Positions 1 to 5,187 of a DNA stretch of 5,442 nucleotides are shown piece by piece. Numbering within the stretch: position 1 is the stretch's first letter; each line of letters opens with the position of its first letter. The notes under the pieces are model-generated. The model did not search any database. It had not been told where the DNA came from and saw only the letters and a list, made by a program, of their open reading frames with translations. The DNA is from Actinomycetota bacterium (GTDB lineage Bacteria > Actinomycetota > Actinomycetes > S36-B12). The stretch spans positions 394 to 5,835 of the forward strand of contig DNXA01000054.1 of the NCBI GenBank assembly GCA_003506065.1, read 5' to 3'. The position numbers and the translations under genes are program-made.

Positions 1-186
1 AGTGGGACCCGCGAGATATGGGCGCCAGGAAGCAACGCGATTCGTCGTGGCGTAGTCCGGCTGGCTATTCAGGAACCCATCCCTACCCAAGGCTTGACCC
101 GGCTTGATTCGATTCGCCTTCGCGACCAGGCCCACTCAGCAATCGCCGCCGTCCACCGCGAGCTCGCCGACGTTGAGGAGGAGTAG
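1..186 (+). CDS. PlsC-like 1-acyl-sn-glycerol-3-phosphate acyltransferase, C-terminal part (5' end outside window)
   Basis: Frame 1 is open from the window edge to TAG at 184-186 and gives 61 residues. They match the end of actinobacterial PlsC-type acyltransferases: GTREIWAPGS (residues 2-11 of the fragment), then a basic turn IRRG, a beta strand, and the signature EPIPTQGL (25-32), followed by a final amphipathic helix rich in Ala and Glu. Family members transfer an acyl chain to lysophosphatidic acid (or a related acceptor) at the inner face of the membrane, making phosphatidic acid. The catalytic HX4D motif and the EGTR substrate motif would lie upstream, outside the window, so activity cannot be judged. 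The stop codon shares its last base with the GTG start of the phospholipase gene, and the Glu-Glu-Glu end of this protein is encoded by that gene's Shine-Dalgarno sequence. Family assignment rests on recognised motifs, not on an alignment. Confidence 0.75.
   Translation, partial: SGTREIWAPGSNAIRRGVVRLAIQEPIPTQGLTRLDSIRLRDQAHSAIAAVHRELADVEEE
176..181 (+). promoter_or_regulatory. Strong Shine-Dalgarno AGGAGG for the patatin-like gene, inside the upstream coding end
   Basis: AGGAGG lies within a GAGGAGGAG run at 175-183, four bases before the GTG at 186. It supports this rare-type start, the only start codon in this frame before residue 17. Because it is embedded in the last codons of the acyltransferase gene and start and stop overlap (TAGTG), translational coupling is likely. 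Confidence 0.75.
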
Positions 187-1001
187 TGCACGAACGTGAT
201 GAACATGCACGGGCTGCTCCCAAGATTGGCATCGTGCTCGGTTCAGGCGCGGCCTGGGGAGCCGCCCATGTCGGAGTCCTGCAGACACTCGAAGATGCCG
301 GTATCCGGATCTCTGTCATCGTTGGTGCAAGTTCCGGTGCTCTCATCGGTGCCGGATATGCCGCTGGTATGAGCGCAGGTGAGCTCGCTGAGAGGCTGCA
401 GGAACTTCGTTGGAGTTCGTTCGCGGACTGGCATCCCAGCCGCAGGTGGACTCTGTTCGACTCCAGCCCCCTTCATCGAGCTCTTGCCGAGACCGGACGC
501 CCACTCGACATTGAGGATCTGGATCGCGCCTTCGGCGTGCTCGCGTTCGACATCCGCAAACGGCAAGCCGTGCTTCTGCGCTCGGGTTCATTGGCGACCG
601 CACTGCGAGCATCGATTGCCATCCCTGGAGTCCTGCCCCCGATCAGAGTCAACGGTGGGATTCTGGTCGATGGCAGCCTGGGTGACCGCGACGCGGTTCG
701 CGCCGCCACAGACCTTGGCGCCGACAGAGTCATCGCGGTCAGGCTCCACAGTGAGCCTGGGGCAGACGCGTCGATGACCGTGCGACTGCTCGACACCATC
801 AGCGGAGCCCGCCTTGCGCGAAGCCGGGAACGCGCATCTTCAGTCCTGCAACCGGACGTGCTGATCCGCCCAGACACTCAGGGGATGTCCCGATGGAGTG
901 CGCGCGATGTCCCTCGCCTCATTGCTTCGGGTCAAGTCGCGGCCCAAGCGGCGCTGCCGATGATTCACGACATGGTCTCGACTTTCTCTGCTCGCGATTA
1001 G
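186..1001 (+). CDS. Patatin-like phospholipase (RssA-type serine lipid acyl hydrolase)
   Basis: A 271-residue protein that spans the patatin fold. The glycine-rich oxyanion motif GSGAAWG is at residues 19-25, the nucleophile elbow GASSG at 47-51 (catalytic Ser49), and the second member of the dyad is Asp162 in DGS (162-164). ASIAIPGVLPP (142-152), just before it, is also a family hallmark. Such enzymes cleave acyl groups from phospholipids or other acyl esters with a Ser-Asp dyad. No signal peptide or membrane helix is visible, so the protein is probably cytoplasmic or peripheral. The usual Arg/Lys of the oxyanion motif (GGARG or GSGAARG) is Trp24 here, encoded by TGG at 255-257, one base from the Arg codon CGG. 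The GTG start has a strong Shine-Dalgarno sequence and overlaps the acyltransferase stop, which suggests a lipid-remodelling pair. The end overlaps the convergent monooxygenase gene by four bases (TTAG at 998-1001). The family is clear; the substrate is unknown. Confidence 0.9.
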   Translation: MHERDEHARAAPKIGIVLGSGAAWGAAHVGVLQTLEDAGIRISVIVGASSGALIGAGYAAGMSAGELAERLQELRWSSFADWHPSRRWTLFDSSPLHRALAETGRPLDIEDLDRAFGVLAFDIRKRQAVLLRSGSLATALRASIAIPGVLPPIRVNGGILVDGSLGDRDAVRAATDLGADRVIAVRLHSEPGADASMTVRLLDTISGARLARSRERASSVLQPDVLIRPDTQGMSRWSARDVPRLIASGQVAAQAALPMIHDMVSTFSARD

Positions 1002-2152
1002 AAGGGCACCTCCATGCTCTTGACGATGCTCTTGGTCATTGTCGTGACGGGCATGTGCTTCATTATCGCGTTGATGACTCTTGAGGCCGACTCATGTTTG
1101 ACCATCATCACCTTTGCGAGCTGGCGAGAGTCTTCCTGATTGCTTTCCACCAGCTTGCTCACCCGAGCATTCCAACGTCGCACGGACAACTGGGCGCTCG
1201 CGGAATCGGCGAGCGACAGGTCGTATGCAAGTGCTGCTGCACTTCTCAGAGCATTGGATGCTCCGACACCCGCAGTCGGCAGGAAGCCGATCCCGGAATC
1301 GCCGACGAGCGCCATCCGATCATCAAGGGCCGTGATCCTGGGGGCCCGCACATCCTGCATGGGCCACAGGAATGGGCGAGAGTCACCCAGGTCCCACAGT
1401 TCCGCAACCCCAGCGACGCCGGGGTTGTGCTCGGAGACAATCGCTCTCAAGGCCTTAACGATCTCGGTGGGCGTTCCCGTCGGATCTGGTGAGAGCGCCT
1501 TGGGGACTCCCACAGCGACATTGGTTCCATGCAGCATCGGATACAGGCCGACGAACGAAGATGGGCCCCAATGCTCGGCAGCAGTATGCGCTGCCACAAC
1601 ACCGGGCGGCGCCCACCACATCCATGCGTTGAACCCAGTGTCATGCCTTTTGACTTCACCGAAGAGCCACGTGCGCAGAGCGCTGTTCATGCCGTCGGCT
1701 GCGATTGCCACATCACCCTGGAAACTGGATCCGTCAGAGGCGTGCACGATGATTCCATCACCTGAAAGTTCGGCAGATTGGGCATGCACACCGAATCTGA
1801 TGACACCGTCAGGAACACAACTGCTGAGAATGTCGATCAGGTCTGCCCTGCTGATGCCCAGCATTGGGCCATAGGCGCTGAGCAGAGCGCTCAAGTCAAC
1901 AGACTGCAGCTCATCCCCGTTGGGCCCATACACGATGTACTTGTTCAGGACCACACTTCTGCGTGCCAACTCGTCGGCCTTGCCCAAGGCATTGAACACG
2001 GCACCACCCAATGGATAGAGCCCGATTCCGTAGCCCGCATCCCCGAAACTGGGCGCATGCTCAAGGACCGTCACATCATGTGATCCTGTGCGCGCCAACA
2101 GTCCGGCGACTGTCAGTCCGGCTATGCCTGCCCCAGCGATGATCACCTTCAT
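998..2152 (-). CDS. FAD-dependent monooxygenase, class A (PHBH/salicylate hydroxylase fold)
   Basis: A 384-residue protein, the usual length for a single-component class A flavoprotein monooxygenase. The N-terminal Rossmann motif GAGIAG (7-12) and Glu31 at the end of the second strand bind the ADP part of FAD. ISRADL (100-105) holds the conserved Arg, the DG motif is AADGMNSALR (151-160), and the GD region is LVGDSGIGFLPTAGVG (282-297). Such enzymes use NAD(P)H and O2 to hydroxylate aromatic or polyketide-like substrates; related proteins include kynurenine and salicylate hydroxylases and TetX. The His of the usual GDAAH sequence is Ile288 here, so the flavin site is unusual. No membrane segment is apparent. 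The ATG at 2152 was chosen because GAAGGGA lies six bases upstream and the protein begins directly with the first beta strand; a longer in-frame start at 2221 would cover that site. It is divergent from the cupin gene across a region with a perfect palindrome. The substrate is not predictable. Confidence 0.9.
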   Translation of the reverse strand: MKVIIAGAGIAGLTVAGLLARTGSHDVTVLEHAPSFGDAGYGIGLYPLGGAVFNALGKADELARRSVVLNKYIVYGPNGDELQSVDLSALLSAYGPMLGISRADLIDILSSCVPDGVIRFGVHAQSAELSGDGIIVHASDGSSFQGDVAIAADGMNSALRTWLFGEVKRHDTGFNAWMWWAPPGVVAAHTAAEHWGPSSFVGLYPMLHGTNVAVGVPKALSPDPTGTPTEIVKALRAIVSEHNPGVAGVAELWDLGDSRPFLWPMQDVRAPRITALDDRMALVGDSGIGFLPTAGVGASNALRSAAALAYDLSLADSASAQLSVRRWNARVSKLVESNQEDSRQLAKVMMVKHESASRVINAIMKHMPVTTMTKSIVKSMEVPF

Positions 2153-2158
2153 GCCGTG

Positions 2159-2165
2159 TCCCTTC
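2159..2165 (-). promoter_or_regulatory. Shine-Dalgarno GAAGGGA that fixes the monooxygenase start
   Basis: On the minus strand GAAGGGA is followed by six bases (CACGGC) and then ATG ending at 2150. It favours the 384-residue form over an in-frame extension of 23 residues starting at 2221. Confidence 0.6.
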
Positions 2166-2209
2166 GAGTTTGTTGGAGCCAGTGAAGCCGGCATCCTCTT
2201 GCGTGCAAA

Positions 2210-2223
2210 GGGTGCTAGCACCC
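2210..2223. promoter_or_regulatory. Perfect 14-bp palindrome GGGTGCTAGCACCC, candidate operator
   Basis: The sequence equals its own reverse complement over all 14 bases, with no spacer. It lies 57 bases upstream of the monooxygenase ATG and 35 bases upstream of the cupin ATG, where a dimeric repressor or activator could act on both promoters. With no loop and no T-run, a terminator is unlikely. The binding protein is unknown; the nearby NarL-type regulator is the obvious candidate, but this is inference. Confidence 0.55.
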
Positions 2224-2258
2224 ATGCGAATTCCGTACCGGGGACTTACTGTCGTCCC

Positions 2259-2957
2259 ATGTCCAGATATCGCACGACATTCAACCCAGCTACGGGCGAG
2301 CACATCCAGTATGTCGTCACCGGACTGGAGTCCAAAGGAGCAGTTGTTCGCTACCGATGGACTTCGGACCCGGAGGGATCAATCGTGCCGCATACGCATC
2401 CAGGAAGTGCTGAGATCTTCACGATTCTCCAAGGAGAGGCGACATTCATCGTCGACGGCGAGAAGATCCTCCTCACCCCTGGCCAATCAGCCGTCGTTCC
2501 AGCAGGGATCGTCCACAGTGAGGCAAACGTCAGTGGGAGACTTGTGCGCGGAATCGTGGAATTGACCCCCGCATCTCGAACTGCCGAACTGCATGATGCC
2601 TTGGCGGGGATTTCCTCCGACCTTCCGCACACGGCTTCCGGTGCGCCGAAGAGCCCCTGGCAGCTTGGCGCCACATTCTGGGCCTTCCGCAACGACATTC
2701 GCGCAACCAGCCCACCGATCTGGCTGCAGAACATCCTTCTGCCAGTGCTGGCCGTCGGCGCCCGAGCACTTGGGGTCTCCCCCACCCGTTCGGAGTGGGA
2801 CAGCCGCTTGGAGCCTGAAGATCCGGCTGTTGAATTGCTCTTTGACGAACGGCAGTTCGCAGTTGCACTTCAGCAGGCCGGCTACGACTTTGACATCCGA
2901 CATCCGCGACCGCTGCTGATTTCGGGCAGTGACGGCTCCGCCACGAATACAGTTTGA
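2259..2957 (+). CDS. Cupin domain protein with hydrophobic C-terminal helical region
   Basis: A 232-residue protein. The cupin barrel covers about residues 10-105 and has both conserved motifs almost to the letter. Motif 1 runs from G40 through HTH (45-47) to Glu52 and Gly59; motif 2 is GQSAVVPAGIVHSEAN (75-90). His45, His47, Glu52 and His86 are the expected metal ligands, so a metal-binding site is likely intact. Known single-domain cupins act as dioxygenases, isomerases or ligand sensors; which applies here cannot be told. After the barrel comes a region with a hydrophobic stretch at 152-172 (PPIWLQNILLPVLAVGARAL), possibly a membrane-associated helix or a packing helix. The start at 2259 was chosen because the fold begins soon after it and the upstream in-frame extension runs through the divergent promoter and into the monooxygenase gene. 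Its Shine-Dalgarno site is poor (GGGGA at 2240-2244, 14 bases away). The stop lies two bases before the response-regulator ATG, which implies one transcript. Confidence 0.85.
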   Translation: MSRYRTTFNPATGEHIQYVVTGLESKGAVVRYRWTSDPEGSIVPHTHPGSAEIFTILQGEATFIVDGEKILLTPGQSAVVPAGIVHSEANVSGRLVRGIVELTPASRTAELHDALAGISSDLPHTASGAPKSPWQLGATFWAFRNDIRATSPPIWLQNILLPVLAVGARALGVSPTRSEWDSRLEPEDPAVELLFDERQFAVALQQAGYDFDIRHPRPLLISGSDGSATNTV

Positions 2958-2959
2958 GA

Positions 2960-3619
2960 ATGCCTGCCGCTGTCGAGCCAAGCGCTGACATCGTGGTGGA
3001 CATCGTTGATGATCAGCTCCTCATCCGCGACCTCCTAGGTGATGGGCTGGGCAAGGAGAAGGGTGTAGCGCTGCGCCACCGCTTTCCCAGCGCTGAATCC
3101 GCATTGCGTGCGTGGTTGCAAACACCGCCTGATGTCGCAGTGATGGACATCGAACTGCCTGGAATGAATGGGGTAGCAGCTGCGGTGAAGGCCAAACGAC
3201 AGCATCCCGCGATACGGATCCTGCTGCTCTCAAGTCATTCGCATCCCAGATTGCTTGAACGCCTGCCCGCTGACGTACAAGGCGGCTGGGGATACATGCT
3301 CAAGGATCACGTCTCCATCCAGAACGTCTCGGAAGCAGTGTGCCAACTCCATCGCACCGGTGTGTGGATGTCTGCTGCCCCGCCCGAGCATGACGGCCGC
3401 TTTGATCTGACTCCGCGTCAGGGAGCATTGCTGGCGCTGATCGGTCAGGGCCTGAACAATGAGGCAATCGCTGACAGGCTGGGCATCAGCCGCAAATCCG
3501 TGGAGAATCAGATCAATCGCATCTACGCCACTCTCGGCTTGGGCGAGCAGGACAGCGACACAAACCGTCGCGTAGTCGCCTCGCAGATCGCGGGCAGCAT
3601 CATCGATATCAATCTCTGA
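2960..3619 (+). CDS. NarL/LuxR-family two-component response regulator
   Basis: A 219-residue protein with a receiver domain (about 10-130) and a LuxR-type helix-turn-helix (about 148-212). The acidic pair is Asp17-Asp18, the phospho-acceptor is Asp63 in MDIELPGMNG, the switch Ser is in LLSSH (89-93), and the conserved Lys115 is in YMLKD, so every receiver residue is present. The output domain opens with LTPRQ (150-154) and carries IADRLGISRKSVENQINRIY (170-189), the recognition helix region. It should be activated by the kinase encoded just downstream and bind DNA as a dimer. I chose ATG 2960; a TTG at 2954 overlapping the cupin TGA (TTGA) would add only two residues. Neither has a clear Shine-Dalgarno site, so translation probably depends on ribosomes finishing the cupin gene. 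The position next to a divergent, palindrome-bearing promoter suggests local control. Target genes are not proven. Confidence 0.93.
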   Translation: MPAAVEPSADIVVDIVDDQLLIRDLLGDGLGKEKGVALRHRFPSAESALRAWLQTPPDVAVMDIELPGMNGVAAAVKAKRQHPAIRILLLSSHSHPRLLERLPADVQGGWGYMLKDHVSIQNVSEAVCQLHRTGVWMSAAPPEHDGRFDLTPRQGALLALIGQGLNNEAIADRLGISRKSVENQINRIYATLGLGEQDSDTNRRVVASQIAGSIIDINL

Positions 3620-3633
3620 AAGATCCAGCGACG

Positions 3634-4749
3634 ATGCCCGAGCAACGCGAGTTTGAAAGCCGCAGCAGTCCGACTGCTTATGTCGTGCCACCAATCATGC
3701 TCCGCGATATTCAGCTTCTCGCGGTTGTGTCCTTGACTTTCAGCATCTTCGGAGGCGCGCTGCAGGAACTGCATCGCATCGTGGGCGCCAGCGACCTGGA
3801 GATTGTCAGCAGGCAGATCGCCTCGAATCTCGTCGTCTCAAGCTGCACCATCATCACAGTGCTGTTGACCAAGTTCATTGCGGGATATTCGAGCGGTGAC
3901 CGGCTTGATCTGCGCGCGTGCTGGCGCTCCCAGGAGCCGATGAGCATCGTGGCCGCGACGAATGGTGGGGCCATTGGAGGAGCGCTCAGCGCCGGACTGC
4001 TCCTCGCGCCGAATTTCTGGTGGCTGATTGTCACTTCTGCAGCATGGATGCTGATGGCGGGGATCCTCGTCCGCATCATCGGCTATGCAGGACGGCGAAT
4101 CCAGGGACAAGCCGATGTGCTCAACGACGCTATAGCGGATCTTTCATTGAGCAGGACTCAAGTTCTTGATGCAGAGACCCAAGCGCGTCGAGTGGTCGCT
4201 GAAGAGCTCCACGGGCCAGTCCAGAGCGACCTTCTTAGGCTCGAGATGCAGCTGAGGAGCAGCGGGGATTTCGAGTCGGCCGAGGCCATCAAGGTCTTTC
4301 GTGTGACCGTGGTACGTGAGTTGTCACATCAACTGCATCCCATGACTATCGACATCGGCTTGCTGCCTGCCTTGGATGAGCTTGCTGAGCAGTCGACATT
4401 GTCAACGATCTTGACGGTCAGCAGTCAGGTGCAGACCATGGACGACCTCGGCGGCTCAATGCTTGCACAACGTGTGCGATTGACGGTGTATCGAGTCGTG
4501 CAAGAGGCGTTGCTCAATGCGCAGACCGGTGGAGCTGCAAGTCACGCATGGATCAACGTCAGTGTGAACGATGGTGATCTAGTGGTATCCGTTTCAGACG
4601 ACGGACAAGGACTCCGCCCAGATGCCCATATCGGACTTGGCCTTCGTGCAGTCGATGCGTGGGTCGGATCCCTCGGAGGAAAGTGGGACATCTCGAATCG
4701 GCCGCAAGGGGGCTGCCAACTCCACATGGAGCTTCCGCTATCCGTCTGA
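3634..4749 (+). CDS. Membrane sensor histidine kinase (HisKA_3/HATPase_c, NarL/DesK-type)
   Basis: A 371-residue protein encoded 14 bases after the response regulator and presumably its partner. Four hydrophobic segments are visible, at about 27-45, 63-84, 104-124 and 128-151, with only short loops between them, so there is no large extracytoplasmic sensor domain. A linker helix (155-180) leads to the dimerisation domain with phospho-acceptor His193 in EELHGPVQSDL (190-200). The ATP-binding domain has an N-box with Glu291 and Asn295 (QEALLNA), a G1 box SDDGQG (321-326), and a G2 box IGLGLRAV (333-340). HGPVQ replaces the more usual HDxVG, a variant I know from actinobacterial kinases. The usual K/R-H following NAx in the N-box is Thr298-Gly299. 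The short-loop membrane part suggests sensing of a membrane state or lipophilic ligand, as in DesK-like kinases; this is inference. Start ATG 3634 has only a weak GAAAG ribosome site at 3618-3622. Confidence 0.92.
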   Translation: MPEQREFESRSSPTAYVVPPIMLRDIQLLAVVSLTFSIFGGALQELHRIVGASDLEIVSRQIASNLVVSSCTIITVLLTKFIAGYSSGDRLDLRACWRSQEPMSIVAATNGGAIGGALSAGLLLAPNFWWLIVTSAAWMLMAGILVRIIGYAGRRIQGQADVLNDAIADLSLSRTQVLDAETQARRVVAEELHGPVQSDLLRLEMQLRSSGDFESAEAIKVFRVTVVRELSHQLHPMTIDIGLLPALDELAEQSTLSTILTVSSQVQTMDDLGGSMLAQRVRLTVYRVVQEALLNAQTGGAASHAWINVSVNDGDLVVSVSDDGQGLRPDAHIGLGLRAVDAWVGSLGGKWDISNRPQGGCQLHMELPLSV

Positions 4750-4757
4750 AGGCCTGG

Positions 4758-5165
4758 TCAGGAACGAGCGCGCACCCGATTGTTTCGCGGATTGTGCTCC
4801 AGCTCCACGTGCCCCAGAGCTTCGAGCAATGGCGGCAGGTACATCCCAAAGCGGCCGCGATAGCCCTTGCGCAGTCCATACCAACCGCCAACCGGATTGT
4901 CAGTGGCCCGGCCCCAGGCCTCGACGCTTCCTTCAGCTGCCGTCTTGCTCTCATCGGCAGCGCCCAGCGGGACCCAGTCACCGCGCTGGATCAGCATCGC
5001 ATGCAGATCCTCAATGGCACGAGCCTGGTATCTCAAGGTCGTGGAACCGACAACGCACACCAATTCGGCCGGTTCCACAGAGTCATCCCGAAACATCGTG
5101 TACGACGATGAGCCCGGTGCAGTGGTCAATTGCCATGGATCTTGTGACGTACCCGTTCCAGCCAT
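4758..5165 (-). CDS. Conserved small protein of unknown function
   Basis: A soluble 135-residue protein without signal peptide or membrane segment. It resembles short actinobacterial proteins of unknown function that I recall as highly conserved; I cannot give a family number with certainty. Visible features are DPWQLTT near the start (9-15), GSTTLRY (40-46), IEDLHAMLIQRGDWVPLGAAD (51-71), a glycine/tryptophan-rich core VEAWGRATDNPVGGWYGLRK (81-100), GRFGMYLPPLLEALG (104-118), and a basic tail NNRVRARS. Of two in-frame ATG codons, at 5171 and 5165, the second is preferred because AGGAG ends directly before the first, leaving the standard six bases to the second. The gene follows the ArfB gene on the same strand after 22 bases, so they probably share a transcript, and it ends eight bases from the convergent kinase stop. 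No catalytic motif is recognised. Given its neighbour, a role near translation is possible but unsupported by the protein itself. Confidence 0.85.
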   Translation of the reverse strand: MAGTGTSQDPWQLTTAPGSSSYTMFRDDSVEPAELVCVVGSTTLRYQARAIEDLHAMLIQRGDWVPLGAADESKTAAEGSVEAWGRATDNPVGGWYGLRKGYRGRFGMYLPPLLEALGHVELEHNPRNNRVRARS

Positions 5166-5171
5166 CGTCAT

Positions 5172-5176
5172 CTCCT
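5172..5176 (-). promoter_or_regulatory. Shine-Dalgarno AGGAG that selects the second ATG of the small conserved gene
   Basis: Reading the minus strand, AGGAG is followed at once by ATGACGATG. The first ATG (5171-5169) has no spacer, while the second (5165-5163) sits at the ideal six-base distance, so initiation at 5165 is expected. Confidence 0.6.
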
Positions 5177-5187
5177 GCCCTGAAGGG

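Larger units (their letters stand above)
2153..2258. promoter_or_regulatory. Divergent intergenic/promoter region between monooxygenase and cupin genes
   Basis: These 106 bases separate two divergent start codons and must hold the promoters for both directions. Apart from the monooxygenase ribosome site and the palindrome at 2210-2223, I could not identify convincing -35/-10 pairs. TTGCGT (2199-2204, plus) and TTGCAC (2203-2208, minus) are possible -35 elements, but neither has a good -10 partner at 16-18 bases. Confidence 0.6.

Noticed and set aside
1140..1874. Plus-strand 244-residue open frame opposite the monooxygenase
   Set aside because: It lies wholly antisense to a gene with clear flavoprotein motifs; its translation shows no domain and has a composition typical of a GC-rich shadow frame.
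2088..2258. Longer cupin start at 2088
   Set aside because: It would extend the protein through the divergent promoter and into the monooxygenase coding region, and the added 57 residues show no fold.
2487..3003. Minus-strand open frames of 164 and 157 residues across the cupin and regulator junction
   Set aside because: They overlap two well-supported genes and encode low-complexity, Arg/Cys-rich sequences with no recognisable motif.
3230..3694. Minus-strand 154-residue open frame opposite the response regulator
   Set aside because: It is antisense to an intact receiver/HTH protein, and no family motif is visible in it.
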